From assembly GCA_028533045.1 (NCBI GenBank), contig JAQQAP010000041.1, forward strand, positions 1 through 64,000: a DNA stretch of 64,000 bases. Reading direction: 5' to 3'. Source of the DNA: Spirochaetales bacterium (GTDB taxonomy: Bacteria > Spirochaetota > Spirochaetia > DSM-2461). The notes below the pieces were generated by a model. The model was not told where the DNA came from. It searched no databases and saw only the letters and a program-made list of their open reading frames with translations. The translations under genes and the position numbers were made by a program. Position 1 is the stretch's first letter; each line of letters begins with the position of its first letter. This document shows, one piece after another, positions 31,419 to 39,216 of the stretch.

Positions 31419-31627
31419 GAATTCAGGGCAGCTCCGGGCCGGAAATAAGACCCGGTCGGAACAGGCTGACTCCCCCGGCCCGGTCGGGCTTTGCGGGGGT
31501 GTCCGTCCCGTCCGGCCCCGGCCGCATGGGCGAGCAGCAAACCGAAACGGTTTGTGACCAGCCCCGGCCGCCCGGGACCCGCTCTGCGGCCCCTCCAATC
31601 CCTGCCGCATAGGCTAAAGGAACAAAA
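31419..31627 (+). other. GC-rich intergenic spacer with strong hairpin potential
   Basis: A 209-bp gap much richer in GC than its surroundings. The clearest structure is 31519-31570: CGGCCG pairs with CGGCCG, a CAT bulge, GGGC pairs with GCCC, a 7/7 internal loop, then AAACCG pairs with CGGTTT around an AAA loop. Upstream, ACTCCCCC (near 31470) can pair with GGGGGT (near 31495), and several GCCCGGTC-type repeats occur. No U-run follows, so it is not a simple terminator. It could be a structured RNA, a decayed repeat element, or part of the leader of the Nudix gene. It shares CCCGTCCGGCC with the spacer after rex near 55131. Confidence 0.5.
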
Positions 31628-32383
31628 ATGCTTCAAGCGACCAGAAATATCTACCACGGCATGATCATTGATAAAAACGCCTTACCCCAAGAGGACGATT
31701 TGCTCCTCTCCGAGCTGCAGGAATCCCTGGCCCGTTGGGAAAAAGAGGACGCCGCCCTGACCTGGCTCACCCTTCCGGCAGAACGTAACGCCCTTGTTCC
31801 CGCCGTGATGAACCTGGGCTTCGTCTACCACAACTGTAACGCGGCGGAACTGACCCTGGTCAAACGAATCAAAGCGGGCGCCTTCGTCCCCTCCTTCGCC
31901 ACCCACTACATAGGCGCGGGGGGCGTAGTCATCAACGAAAAAAATCAGCTTCTGGTCATCTCCGAAAAGGCCCATTCGGTCAAGCACTTCAAACTGCCCG
32001 GCGGCCTTCTCGACGGCGGGGAGGATATCGCCCAGGGGGTGGTGCGGGAAGTGTTCGAAGAGACGGGCATCAAAACGAAGTTTGAATCACTTATCTGCCT
32101 CCGCCACAGCCACAGCTATCAGTTCGGAAAATCGGACATCTACTTTGTTTGCCGCCTTACAGCGCACTCGTCGGAAATCACAGCCGATCCCCGTGAGATC
32201 CACGAAGCCCGCTGGATGGCCGTGGAGGAGTACCTGAACCGGGAAGATACGCGCCCCTTCAACCGGCTCATCGTAGAAGCCGCCCTGGGAGAAAATCAGC
32301 TCGTCCCAACAGATATCTCTCACCTTTCCTCGCGCTACAAAAATCTGGAAGTATTTATTCCTCAAGGAGGCGAAAACGAATGA
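31628..32383 (+). CDS. Nudix hydrolase with N-terminal extension (NUDT6-like layout)
   Basis: 251 residues. The N-terminal 95 residues form a separate pre-Nudix domain (ALTWLTLPAERNALVPAVMN, LGFVYHNC) as in NUDT6-type proteins. The Nudix box is complete: G-x5-E-x7-R-E-x2-E-E-x-G with GLLDGGE, REVFEETGI near 127-149. It hydrolyses a nucleoside diphosphate linked to another moiety; the substrate is not readable. Good AAAGGA ribosome site. The next gene, a LarA-like racemase, starts within its stop codon (ATGA), so the two are coupled. Confidence 0.9.
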   Translation: MLQATRNIYHGMIIDKNALPQEDDLLLSELQESLARWEKEDAALTWLTLPAERNALVPAVMNLGFVYHNCNAAELTLVKRIKAGAFVPSFATHYIGAGGVVINEKNQLLVISEKAHSVKHFKLPGGLLDGGEDIAQGVVREVFEETGIKTKFESLICLRHSHSYQFGKSDIYFVCRLTAHSSEITADPREIHEARWMAVEEYLNREDTRPFNRLIVEAALGENQLVPTDISHLSSRYKNLEVFIPQGGENE

Positions 32384-33639
32384 TTTACTACGCCCAGGGC
32401 TCTCCCGCCCACGATTTTAGCTCCCAAGATCTCCGGGAAGCCCTCTATTCGGCCTTGGAAAAACTGGGCAATCGCCACAAAGTCCTGGCCATCCCTCCCG
32501 ACTTCACCCGCTTCCACTCCCGCACGGGGGAATTGACCGAAATGGCCTGGCAGTTCTACGGCGACACTATGACCGACATTCTCCCCGCCCTGGGAACACA
32601 CGCCCCCATGTCTCCCGAGCAAATACGCACCATGTACGGTGAAACGCCCCTCTCCCTTTTCCGGGAGCACCACTGGAAAGAAGATCTGGTGACCCTGGGC
32701 GAAGTGCCCGCCTCCTTCATAAAAGAGGTTTCCGAGGGGAAGCTGAATTTCTCCTGGCCCGCCCAGGTAAACCGCCTCCTCACCGACGGGGGACACGACC
32801 TGATTCTTTCCCTGGGACAGGTCGTTCCCCATGAGATCGTGGGCATGGCCAATTACACGAAAAACATCTTTGTGGGCACCGGCGGGGAAGAAGCCATACA
32901 CAAGAGCCACTTCCTCGGGGCGGTTTACGGGATGGAGCGAATCATGGGCAAGGCCGATACGCCGGTCCGCCGGGTTCTGAACTACGGGGCGGACCATTTT
33001 GCCGGGGACCTTCCCATCGTTTATGTTCTTACCGTGGTCAGTCCCCGGGAAGACGGCAGCCTGGCCCTGCGGGGACTTTTTATCGGTGATGATGAGGAGT
33101 GCTACCTGCAGGCCGCCGCACTTTCGGCCCGTGCAAACCTTAGGGTAGTGGAAAAACCTATCAAAAAGTGTGTCGTTTACCTGGACCCCGCCGAATTTCA
33201 TTCTACCTGGCTGGGGAACAAAGCCATCTACCGCACCCGCATGGCCCTGGCCGACGGGGCGGAACTGATTGTCCTCGCTCCGGGTCTTAAGGACTTTGGA
33301 GAGGACAAAACCATCGACAAACTGATTCGGAAATACGGCTACCACGGAACGGAACACACCCTCAAACTGGTAGAATCGGAGAAAGACCTGGCCCAAAGCC
33401 TGAGCGCGGCAGCCCACCTCATCCACGGCTCCACCGAGGGACGCTTCAAGGTCACCTACTGCCCCGGTCAGCTCAGCCGTGAGGAAATTGAGAAAGCCGG
33501 CTATGGCTATGGTGATTTGGGAGCTATGGAATCCCGCTATGACCGCTCCCGCCTAAAAGAGGGCTGGAATAACGTAGGGGGAGAAGAAATTTTCTTTGTC
33601 TCCCACCCCGCACTGGGACTCTGGACGGTGAAAGAGTAG
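32380..33639 (+). CDS. LarA-family nickel-pincer racemase/epimerase
   Basis: 419 residues, matching LarA length (about 424). The N-terminal domain has IPPDFTRFHSRTGE, the family's Asp-x-Thr-Arg motif, and GTHAPMSPEQ with His74. The cofactor segment VVPHEIVGMANYTKNIFVGT places His151, Lys161 and (further on) His177 at exactly the 10- and 16-residue spacings of His174, Lys184 and His200 in Lactiplantibacillus plantarum LarA, so binding of the nickel-pincer nucleotide is likely. The family now includes racemases or epimerases of lactate, malate, phenyllactate and gluconate. The neighbouring YjmF-like mannonate oxidoreductase suggests a sugar-acid substrate such as gluconate/mannonate (inference). 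No larB, larC or larE is in the window. Confidence 0.88.
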   Translation: MIYYAQGSPAHDFSSQDLREALYSALEKLGNRHKVLAIPPDFTRFHSRTGELTEMAWQFYGDTMTDILPALGTHAPMSPEQIRTMYGETPLSLFREHHWKEDLVTLGEVPASFIKEVSEGKLNFSWPAQVNRLLTDGGHDLILSLGQVVPHEIVGMANYTKNIFVGTGGEEAIHKSHFLGAVYGMERIMGKADTPVRRVLNYGADHFAGDLPIVYVLTVVSPREDGSLALRGLFIGDDEECYLQAAALSARANLRVVEKPIKKCVVYLDPAEFHSTWLGNKAIYRTRMALADGAELIVLAPGLKDFGEDKTIDKLIRKYGYHGTEHTLKLVESEKDLAQSLSAAAHLIHGSTEGRFKVTYCPGQLSREEIEKAGYGYGDLGAMESRYDRSRLKEGWNNVGGEEIFFVSHPALGLWTVKE

Positions 33640-33748
33640 GGATTTTACTCCTCCCATATGGAGAATAACACCATGTTGCAATTTTATCTCCCATAATCGA
33701 CAATTAATAAGTAGAATCAGTTCTATATTAAATCCTCGAGGAGATAAA

Positions 33749-34597
33749 ATGTCTAAGGTAGATTTAACAGGAAAAACGGCGGTAGTAACCGGAGGGGGCG
33801 GTGTCTTGTGCGGCGCCTTTGCCAAAGCTATTGCCTCATGCGGCGCCAATGTGGCCGTACTGGACTTAAGAAAAGAAGCGGCCGACAAGGTGGCCGATGA
33901 GATAAAAGCCGCCGGAGGAAAGGCCATTGGTGTGGCGGCAAACGTCCTCCAGACGGAAAGCCTGGAAGGGGCGGTAAAAGAGGTGGAAAGCGCCTTTGGT
34001 CCCTGCGATATTCTGGTTAACGGAGCCGGGGGAAACCACCCCAAGGGTACCACCAGCAAGGAGTATCTCTTCCCGGAAGACCTGGAAAACACAGCCCAGG
34101 AGCTTACCACCTTCTACGATCTGGATCCGGAAGGAATCGGCTTCGTCTTTAACCTGAACTTTATCGGGACCCTGCTTCCCACCCAGTTCTTTACAAAGGA
34201 AATGGCGAAAAAAGGCGCGGGAACCATCATTAACGTGTCTTCCATGAACGCCTTTACTCCCCTTACGAAGATTCCCGCCTACTCCGGGGCAAAAGCTGCC
34301 ATAAGCAACTTTACCCAGTGGCTGGCGGTACATTTTTCCCGCGTGGGCATTCGGGTTAACGCCATTGCCCCGGGCTTCTTCCTCACCGATCAGAACCGTT
34401 CCCTCCTCACAAAGGAAGACGGAAGCTTCACGGAAAGAGCGGAAAAAATCCTGGGACAGACCCCCATGCAGCGCTTCGGCGAGCCGGAGGAGCTGTTGGG
34501 TACCCTTCTTTTCTTGATTGATGAAAGTGCCAGTTCCTTTGTTAACGGCACGGTCATACCGGTGGACGGCGGATTCGCCGCCTACTCGGGGGTTTAG
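33749..34597 (+). CDS. SDR-family D-mannonate oxidoreductase-like enzyme (YjmF type)
   Basis: 282 residues. A Rossmann nucleotide motif (VVTGGGGVLCGAFA near 12-25), the NAG-like VNGAGGNHPKG, and the catalytic Ser and Tyr-x-x-x-Lys (INVSSMNAF; IPAYSGAKAAISNFTQWLAV) are all present. The insertion after the NGAGGNHP motif and the sentence SMNAFTPLTKIPAYSG closely resemble Bacillus YjmF/UxuB, which interconverts D-mannonate and D-fructuronate. Strong GGAG site. It follows the LarA-like gene by 109 bp, a gap that could hold its own promoter, and both could act on the same aldonate. Confidence 0.85.
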   Translation: MSKVDLTGKTAVVTGGGGVLCGAFAKAIASCGANVAVLDLRKEAADKVADEIKAAGGKAIGVAANVLQTESLEGAVKEVESAFGPCDILVNGAGGNHPKGTTSKEYLFPEDLENTAQELTTFYDLDPEGIGFVFNLNFIGTLLPTQFFTKEMAKKGAGTIINVSSMNAFTPLTKIPAYSGAKAAISNFTQWLAVHFSRVGIRVNAIAPGFFLTDQNRSLLTKEDGSFTERAEKILGQTPMQRFGEPEELLGTLLFLIDESASSFVNGTVIPVDGGFAAYSGV

Positions 34598-34600
34598 GAA

Positions 34601-35398
34601 CTAAAGCTCCGAACCGCCCTTGCGCCGTCCTATCCCACGGCCGGCCACAGGGCGGCGGCGTCCTATCCCCCGCCCCGGTCCGCGACCCATTCCCCGGCCC
34701 AGGCCCTGTCTCCGACCGGAGTAAAAGGGAGGGCCCGGGAGAGGCTCACCTTCCCCGTCATTCTGTTCGGAAAGACCGAATATTTTCTCCCCTATCGATT
34801 CATCCAGCGCGATATGGGTTCCCTCAACTTCAATAACCAGAGCCGGTTGTGTCTGATGTACCTTTACGGTCTTTCCCGGACTAATCTGCATTCCCTCAAG
34901 AATATGGAGCTCCCGGTCGTTCTGCGTCTGTATATAGAGGACTTTCAAAGTCTCCCCCGGGCTCAGGGAGAGAAGGTCATGGACAGCCTGGCTGACCTGT
35001 TTCTCCTTCTTAAGACAGCACTCCCCCGGAGGAATGGGCAGACCGTGGGGACATTGGGTAGGATGGCCCAGAAGTGTACAGAGACCGTCCAGTATTTCCC
35101 GGTTCATAATGTGCTCAAACTCACAGGCGCCCACTTCATAATCCCTGATTCCCAAAACGTCATTGAGAAGTCTCTCAGCCAGACGATGGGCCCGAATAAG
35201 CCGGCTGGTATACTCCCGCCCTTTCTCTGTCAGGTGCAGCTTTTCGATGTAGCCCTTCCCTTCCAAACCGGTTAGAACTTCCGGGAAAAACTGCTCCCCC
35301 ATTCTTTCGGCCAGGGCGGTCCTGCTGGAAAGGCCTTTCTCTTCAAGCAGCCAGATCCCTTCCAGGTGTTCATCTTCCAGTCGTGATATTTCTTCCAT
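34601..35398 (-). CDS. DtxR-family metal-dependent repressor with FeoA-like domain and Gly/Arg-rich tail
   Basis: 265 residues. N-terminal winged helix (about 5-62), dimerisation/metal domain (63-140) and SH3/FeoA-like domain (about 145-215). Metal ligands can be aligned with DtxR: HRLAERLL (His79/Glu83 equivalents) and CEFEHIM (Cys102/Glu105/His106 equivalents); the position of DtxR His98 appears to be Glu. QCPHGLPIP is the family linker. Unusual: the last 38 residues are a Gly-Arg repeat tail (GRGMGRGPGRGIGRRRP and similar) not seen in ordinary DtxR proteins. The gene overlaps the feoB stop (TGATG), forming a feoB-regulator operon. It likely represses feoB in response to Fe(II). Confidence 0.88.
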   Translation of the reverse strand: MEEISRLEDEHLEGIWLLEEKGLSSRTALAERMGEQFFPEVLTGLEGKGYIEKLHLTEKGREYTSRLIRAHRLAERLLNDVLGIRDYEVGACEFEHIMNREILDGLCTLLGHPTQCPHGLPIPPGECCLKKEKQVSQAVHDLLSLSPGETLKVLYIQTQNDRELHILEGMQISPGKTVKVHQTQPALVIEVEGTHIALDESIGEKIFGLSEQNDGEGEPLPGPPFYSGRRQGLGRGMGRGPGRGIGRRRPVAGRGIGRRKGGSEL

Positions 35399-37320
35399 CA
35401 GTTTGCCCCTTTCCAGACCAGCTGGATAAGAAAATTCAGTCCCCCCGCCAAAAGAAGGGAGGATATGTTTATTGCCAGAATCATCAGTATTCCCGTCTTG
35501 CGGCCGCTCTCCTTAACCATGGCCACCATATTGGCAAAACAGGGTACGAACATAGTGGTAAGAACCACCGCTAAAATCGTCTGCCGTACCGTAAGAGCCC
35601 CGCTGTCGGCCAAACGCAAAATATAACCGGCCCCCGCTTCGTTCCGGGCAAGAATCAGCAACAACCCCTCTACCATATCAATGGGAAGCCCCAGCCAGTG
35701 AACCACAACGGGAGAGACGAAATTCTTGAGAGCCAGTAGCAGACCGGTCACATCAAGCAGATAGAGACAGACGGCGGCTATCATAAAGACCGCCAGGGAC
35801 TCTTTGAGAAAACTCATAATCCGGAATCCCGTTTTTCTAAAAAGTGCCGATATCCGGGGAAAACGAAAGGGAGGAAGCTCCTGGATAAAAGGCATGCTAT
35901 TCTGCTCCGGTAGGATGCGGTTGAGTATCATTCCCGCCCCCATCTCCGCCAGTACGAGAAAAAAGAGAGCCACCAAAAAAGCGGCGATTCCCGCCTGCCC
36001 CAAAATCGCCATGTTCAGCCCCATCTGAGCGGAACAGGGTATGGCGAAACCTATGAGAAAAATCGCAATCAGCTTTTCCTTGCGATTTGAGATAGTCTTG
36101 GTTGAAAGGGTTGCCATGGTTTTACAGCCGAAACCAAGGAGCAATGGCATGAGGGACTTACCGGAAAGGCCCAGCTTCTCCCCCGTCCGGCGGAGCAGAA
36201 CCATAAGGTTCGGAAGATAACCCGTATCTTCGATAATGGCAAAAAAGAAGAAAAACACCGTTAAAACGGGAAGAACCGTGGCAATGGCCGCTATCAGCCC
36301 CAGGGTAATTATCCCGTAATCCCCCACAAGCATGTCCCGCAGAAAGGGGGAACCTATATGAAGAGCGAGCCACTCCACCAGAGGATCAAAAATATAACCG
36401 GAAAGAACCCCTTCAATAAATCCGGCCAGATTCACCACAAGAAGATATCCGGTAATCAGAGTAACCATAAGAAGGGGGAGACCGTACAGGGGGTGGCGGC
36501 TCAGGGCAGCCAGTCTTTCTGGCAATTCTTTTCGCCAGGCTCCCCTTTTCTTAATCACCGCTGCGGCGAGCTCTTCCACTCGCGTCTGTCTTTCACGGAG
36601 AATAAAAGCATTAAAGTCGCCCTTAATCTTTCCAAAAATCAGCTTCTGCCCGGTCTCCCTCAATCGGTTTAGCCCCTCTTCCTCAAGGGAAAGAAGGGAG
36701 CCCCGAAGGGTTTCGTCATTCTGAAGAATCAAAAGGGCCGTGGCCTCTTCGTAGGGAACGGAATGGGGGGCGAGAATTTTACGAAAGTCGGAGCAGAGCC
36801 CCTCTCCCTCTTTGCAAAGGGAGGGAGCCTTCAAAAGAGCGGGATTTACCACGGCCCGCCGGATTTTCGACGCTTCCTTTCTTGTAAAGGAGTCAAACTC
36901 CACCACCGGAACTCCCGTCTCGGCGGCAAGCTTCTCTCCGGAAAGGATCTCCCCCCGGGACGAGGTATTGTCTACGTTGTTAAGAACGAGAACCATGGGA
37001 ATCTGCAAAGAAGCCAAATCCAGGGCCAGCAGCATTCCCTGGCGGAACCGCCCCGTATCGACACAGTGAACCAGGACATCGGGCTTTTCCCGGTAGATGT
37101 AATCCCGAAGCAGTAACTCTTCCTCGGAATGGATGAACAGCCCGTGAAAACCGGGACTGTCCGTAAAACGCCACTCCTCACCGGAAAAGTTCAGGGTTTC
37201 TTCCCTAAAGTCCATAGTGGTATAGGCGTAATTAGCCTCAATATCGTAGCTGCCTGTCAAGCCGTTGAAAATATGTGTTTTCCCGCTGTTCGGTAATCCG
37301 GTAAAAAGAACGTTCTTCAC
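35398..37320 (-). CDS. feoB: Ferrous iron transporter FeoB
   Basis: 640 residues with GTG start (GAGGT seven bases upstream). The N-terminal G domain has G1 GLPNSGKTH (8-16), G3 DSPG near 55 and G4 NNVD near 110, then a helical NFeoB spacer and a membrane region with two Gate-type halves (from about residue 275) and eight or more segments; ITLGLIAAIATVLPVLTVFFF and LLLGFGCKTMATLSTKT are recognisable FeoB stretches. It is somewhat shorter than E. coli FeoB (773). No separate feoA gene is present; the FeoA-like domain is carried by the coupled regulator. A candidate DtxR operator overlaps its -10 box. Confidence 0.95.
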   Translation of the reverse strand: MKNVLFTGLPNSGKTHIFNGLTGSYDIEANYAYTTMDFREETLNFSGEEWRFTDSPGFHGLFIHSEEELLLRDYIYREKPDVLVHCVDTGRFRQGMLLALDLASLQIPMVLVLNNVDNTSSRGEILSGEKLAAETGVPVVEFDSFTRKEASKIRRAVVNPALLKAPSLCKEGEGLCSDFRKILAPHSVPYEEATALLILQNDETLRGSLLSLEEEGLNRLRETGQKLIFGKIKGDFNAFILRERQTRVEELAAAVIKKRGAWRKELPERLAALSRHPLYGLPLLMVTLITGYLLVVNLAGFIEGVLSGYIFDPLVEWLALHIGSPFLRDMLVGDYGIITLGLIAAIATVLPVLTVFFFFFAIIEDTGYLPNLMVLLRRTGEKLGLSGKSLMPLLLGFGCKTMATLSTKTISNRKEKLIAIFLIGFAIPCSAQMGLNMAILGQAGIAAFLVALFFLVLAEMGAGMILNRILPEQNSMPFIQELPPFRFPRISALFRKTGFRIMSFLKESLAVFMIAAVCLYLLDVTGLLLALKNFVSPVVVHWLGLPIDMVEGLLLILARNEAGAGYILRLADSGALTVRQTILAVVLTTMFVPCFANMVAMVKESGRKTGILMILAINISSLLLAGGLNFLIQLVWKGAN

Positions 37321-37340
37321 AGGTCCGCACCTCTTTTTTA

Positions 37341-37381
37341 TTAGTCACGTCTAAGGTACAGAGGAAGCCAAACTAAGTCAA
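37341..37381 (-). promoter_or_regulatory. feoB promoter with candidate DtxR operator over the -10
   Basis: On the minus strand TTGACT (37376-37381), a 17-bp spacer and TACCTT (37353-37358). The 14-bp imperfect palindrome TTAGACGTGACTAA (37341-37354), with TTAG and CTAA arms like those in DtxR/IdeR boxes, starts inside the -10 and covers the initiation region. A metal-loaded repressor bound here would block transcription of feoB and of its own gene. Confidence 0.5.
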
Positions 37382-37397
37382 GGGCGAAGTCCGGGGA

Positions 37398-37979
37398 CTA
37401 GTTAGTTCTATTTCTCCGGGCAAAAAGTATAAGATAGCTAATGAGAGAAAAGAGGGCCATAAGAGCGGAGAGACGGGCTAACCAGCCAATCACCACCAGT
37501 CCGGTTGGAACCAGAGTGGGCGCCGCCTGTTCAAGAATCAGCATAATCATACCGGCCAGCCCGGTGAGAAAATAGAATCCCGCCTTGAGCTTACCCCAGA
37601 CACTGGCGGCCAGGGCGGTACCCTCTTTTATAAGGAGCATACGAATAAACATAATTGTGTACTCCCGCCAAAGAATAATCATTACCGCCCACCAGGGAAC
37701 CCAGCGGACCGCCGCAAAGCAGACAAAGTAGGTCACCCTAAAGATAACGTCCGCAAAGGGATCCATCAGCTTTCCCAAATCGGTCACCTGATTATATCTT
37801 CGAGCGACAAAACCATCGGCCACATCGGAGATTTCACTCACAATGAAAAGAGTCAGGAGAACAATAATCCCCATAAGGGAAACAGGTTCCTGGGGAAGAT
37901 AAGCTAAGAAGTAGAACCCCAGGAAAAAAAGAGGGGTTATGACAAAGCGCGATAGGGTAATTTTTGTGGCCGTATTCAT
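37398..37979 (-). CDS. pgsA: CDP-diacylglycerol-glycerol-3-phosphate 3-phosphatidyltransferase
   Basis: 193 residues with about four to five membrane segments. The CDP-alcohol phosphotransferase signature is complete, D-x2-D-G-x2-A-R-x8-G-x3-D-x3-D, read as DVADGFVARR then GKLMDPFAD near residues 50-75. PgsA makes phosphatidylglycerol phosphate, the precursor of phosphatidylglycerol. A related phosphatidyltransferase with another alcohol acceptor cannot be excluded. The promoter has a perfect -35 and its -10 ends 7 nt before the ATG, with no Shine-Dalgarno. Confidence 0.88.
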   Translation of the reverse strand: MNTATKITLSRFVITPLFFLGFYFLAYLPQEPVSLMGIIVLLTLFIVSEISDVADGFVARRYNQVTDLGKLMDPFADVIFRVTYFVCFAAVRWVPWWAVMIILWREYTIMFIRMLLIKEGTALAASVWGKLKAGFYFLTGLAGMIMLILEQAAPTLVPTGLVVIGWLARLSALMALFSLISYLILFARRNRTN

Positions 37980-37986
37980 GGTTAGG

Positions 37987-38015
37987 AGTATAGGTCAGGC
38001 CCCTGTGGCTGTCAA
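37987..38015 (-). promoter_or_regulatory. pgsA promoter, -10 box 7 nt before the ATG
   Basis: Perfect TTGACA (38010-38015), a 17-bp spacer and TATACT (37987-37992) on the minus strand, then seven bases to the ATG at 37979. This is one of the two best-matching promoters that abut a start codon in the window and supports leaderless initiation. Confidence 0.75.
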
Positions 38016-38063
38016 GGAAAGGAGGCCCTCCTCGCCTTGATCTTTTATAAAGATTCGGTTAAC

Positions 38064-38144
38064 CTTCCTCCATCCCTGGGGTGGTCCGAATCGGGCCTGA
38101 GATAAAACCCATTGGACCTAAGCCGGGTAATGCTGCTTGGGAAG
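38064..38144 (+). ncRNA. TPP riboswitch aptamer (THI element)
   Basis: Conserved TPP aptamer blocks are present in order: CTGGGGTGG, GGGCCTGAGA (38093-38102), ACCC, GGACCTAAGCCGGGTAATGC (38114-38133) and a closing GGGAAG; P1 is CTTCC (38064-38068) with GGAAG (38140-38144). It precedes thiB, a thiamine-binding protein gene, as expected. Thiamine pyrophosphate binding should lower expression. The probable expression platform is the hairpin immediately downstream (separate entry). Confidence 0.93.
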
Positions 38145-38150
38145 CGGACA

Positions 38151-38191
38151 ATGCTCACTAGCCGGGGAAAATTTTTCTAGGAGATGAGCAT
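38151..38191 (+). promoter_or_regulatory. Translational expression platform of the TPP riboswitch
   Basis: ATGCTCA (38151-38157) is perfectly complementary to TGAGCAT (38185-38191), which contains the first two bases of the thiB ATG (38190-38192). Inside it, CTAG (38158-38161) pairs with CTAG (38177-38180), burying the 5' part of the AGGAG Shine-Dalgarno (38179-38183). There is no U-run, so control is likely at translation initiation, not by termination. Confidence 0.65.
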
Positions 38192-39215
38192 GAAAAAATT
38201 CAGCCTCATATTACTTTTGATATCACTTCTTTTACCTCTCTATTCTATGGCACAGGAAGAAGCCACCACAGAACAGGAGGCTCTTGTCGTATACTGCTAC
38301 GACTCCTTCGCTTCCGACTGGGGCGCCGGTCCCTCCCTTGCGGAAAAGTTCGAGGAGCTCTACGGGATTCCCGTTGTCTTCGAAGCCCCCGGCGATGCGG
38401 TAACGGTTATGACCAAGGCGATTATGGAAAAGGACGATCCCAAGGGCGATGTGATTATCGGGCCGGATAACAACTTACTGAGTCGGGCCTTAACGGAGGA
38501 TATCCTCATGGCCTATAAACCGGCCGGTCTGGAAGGGGTTTCGGAAGATCTGATTTTTGACGACTCCTACCACCTGATTCCCTTTGACTGGGGATACTTT
38601 GCCATCTGCTACGATACGGAAGTTCTGGCCGATCCTCCCTCCTCCCTGGAAGAGTTAACCGATCCCCGCTTCGAAAAGAGCCTGGTCCTCACCGACCCTC
38701 GAACCTCCTCTCCCGGCATGGGATTCCTCCTCTGGACTATTAGCGTCTACGGAGAAGAGGGCTGGCAAGCCTACTGGGAGCGGCTCAAGCCTAATCTCCT
38801 CACCATAAGCGACGGATGGAGCACCGCCTACGGCCTTTTTACCGCCGGAGAAACTCCTCTGGTACTTAGTTACTCAAGCTCCCCCGCCTATCATGTGGAG
38901 TGGGAAGACACCACTCGATACCAGTCCCTGATTTTTGAAGAAGGAAACTACCGGCAGATCGAAGGAATGGGAATCCTCAAGGGGACGAAAAGAGAAGAGG
39001 CGGCCAAACAATTCATAGAGTTTATGCTCACCGAAGAGTCCCAGAAGACTCTGGCCATGTCAAACATCATGTTTCCCGCTGTGGAGACCACCGAACTGCC
39101 CCCCTCCTTTGACTATGCCCTAAAATCGGACAATCCCCTCATGCTGGACAGCGCCCTCATTGAATCCCACTCGGAAAGATGGATTCAGGAGTGGGTGGAA
39201 ACGGTTTCCCGCTAA
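38190..39215 (+). CDS. thiB: Thiamine ABC transporter, periplasmic binding protein
   Basis: 341 residues from the ATG at 38190; the ATG at 38184 directly abuts AGGAG and cannot be used with it, while 38190 is six bases away. A signal peptide (residues 1-22, ending PLYSMAQ) precedes a type II binding fold with ALVVYCYDSFASDWG, EAPGDAVTVMTKAI, GDVIIGPDNNLLSRAL and IPFDWGYFAICYD, all characteristic of ThiB. It binds thiamine or its phosphates for ThiP. TPP riboswitch upstream and thiP downstream (1-bp gap) make the assignment firm. Confidence 0.95.
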   Translation: MKKFSLILLLISLLLPLYSMAQEEATTEQEALVVYCYDSFASDWGAGPSLAEKFEELYGIPVVFEAPGDAVTVMTKAIMEKDDPKGDVIIGPDNNLLSRALTEDILMAYKPAGLEGVSEDLIFDDSYHLIPFDWGYFAICYDTEVLADPPSSLEELTDPRFEKSLVLTDPRTSSPGMGFLLWTISVYGEEGWQAYWERLKPNLLTISDGWSTAYGLFTAGETPLVLSYSSSPAYHVEWEDTTRYQSLIFEEGNYRQIEGMGILKGTKREEAAKQFIEFMLTEESQKTLAMSNIMFPAVETTELPPSFDYALKSDNPLMLDSALIESHSERWIQEWVETVSR

Positions 39216-39216
39216 G

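Noticed and set aside
30303..31610. 435-codon minus-strand open frame over asnS
   Set aside because: It covers asnS on the opposite strand and lacks motifs; asnS has all class II motifs.
31419..31627. Protein-coding gene in the GC-rich gap after asnS
   Set aside because: Short open frames exist on both strands, but none has a ribosome site or recognisable protein features, and hairpin structure dominates.
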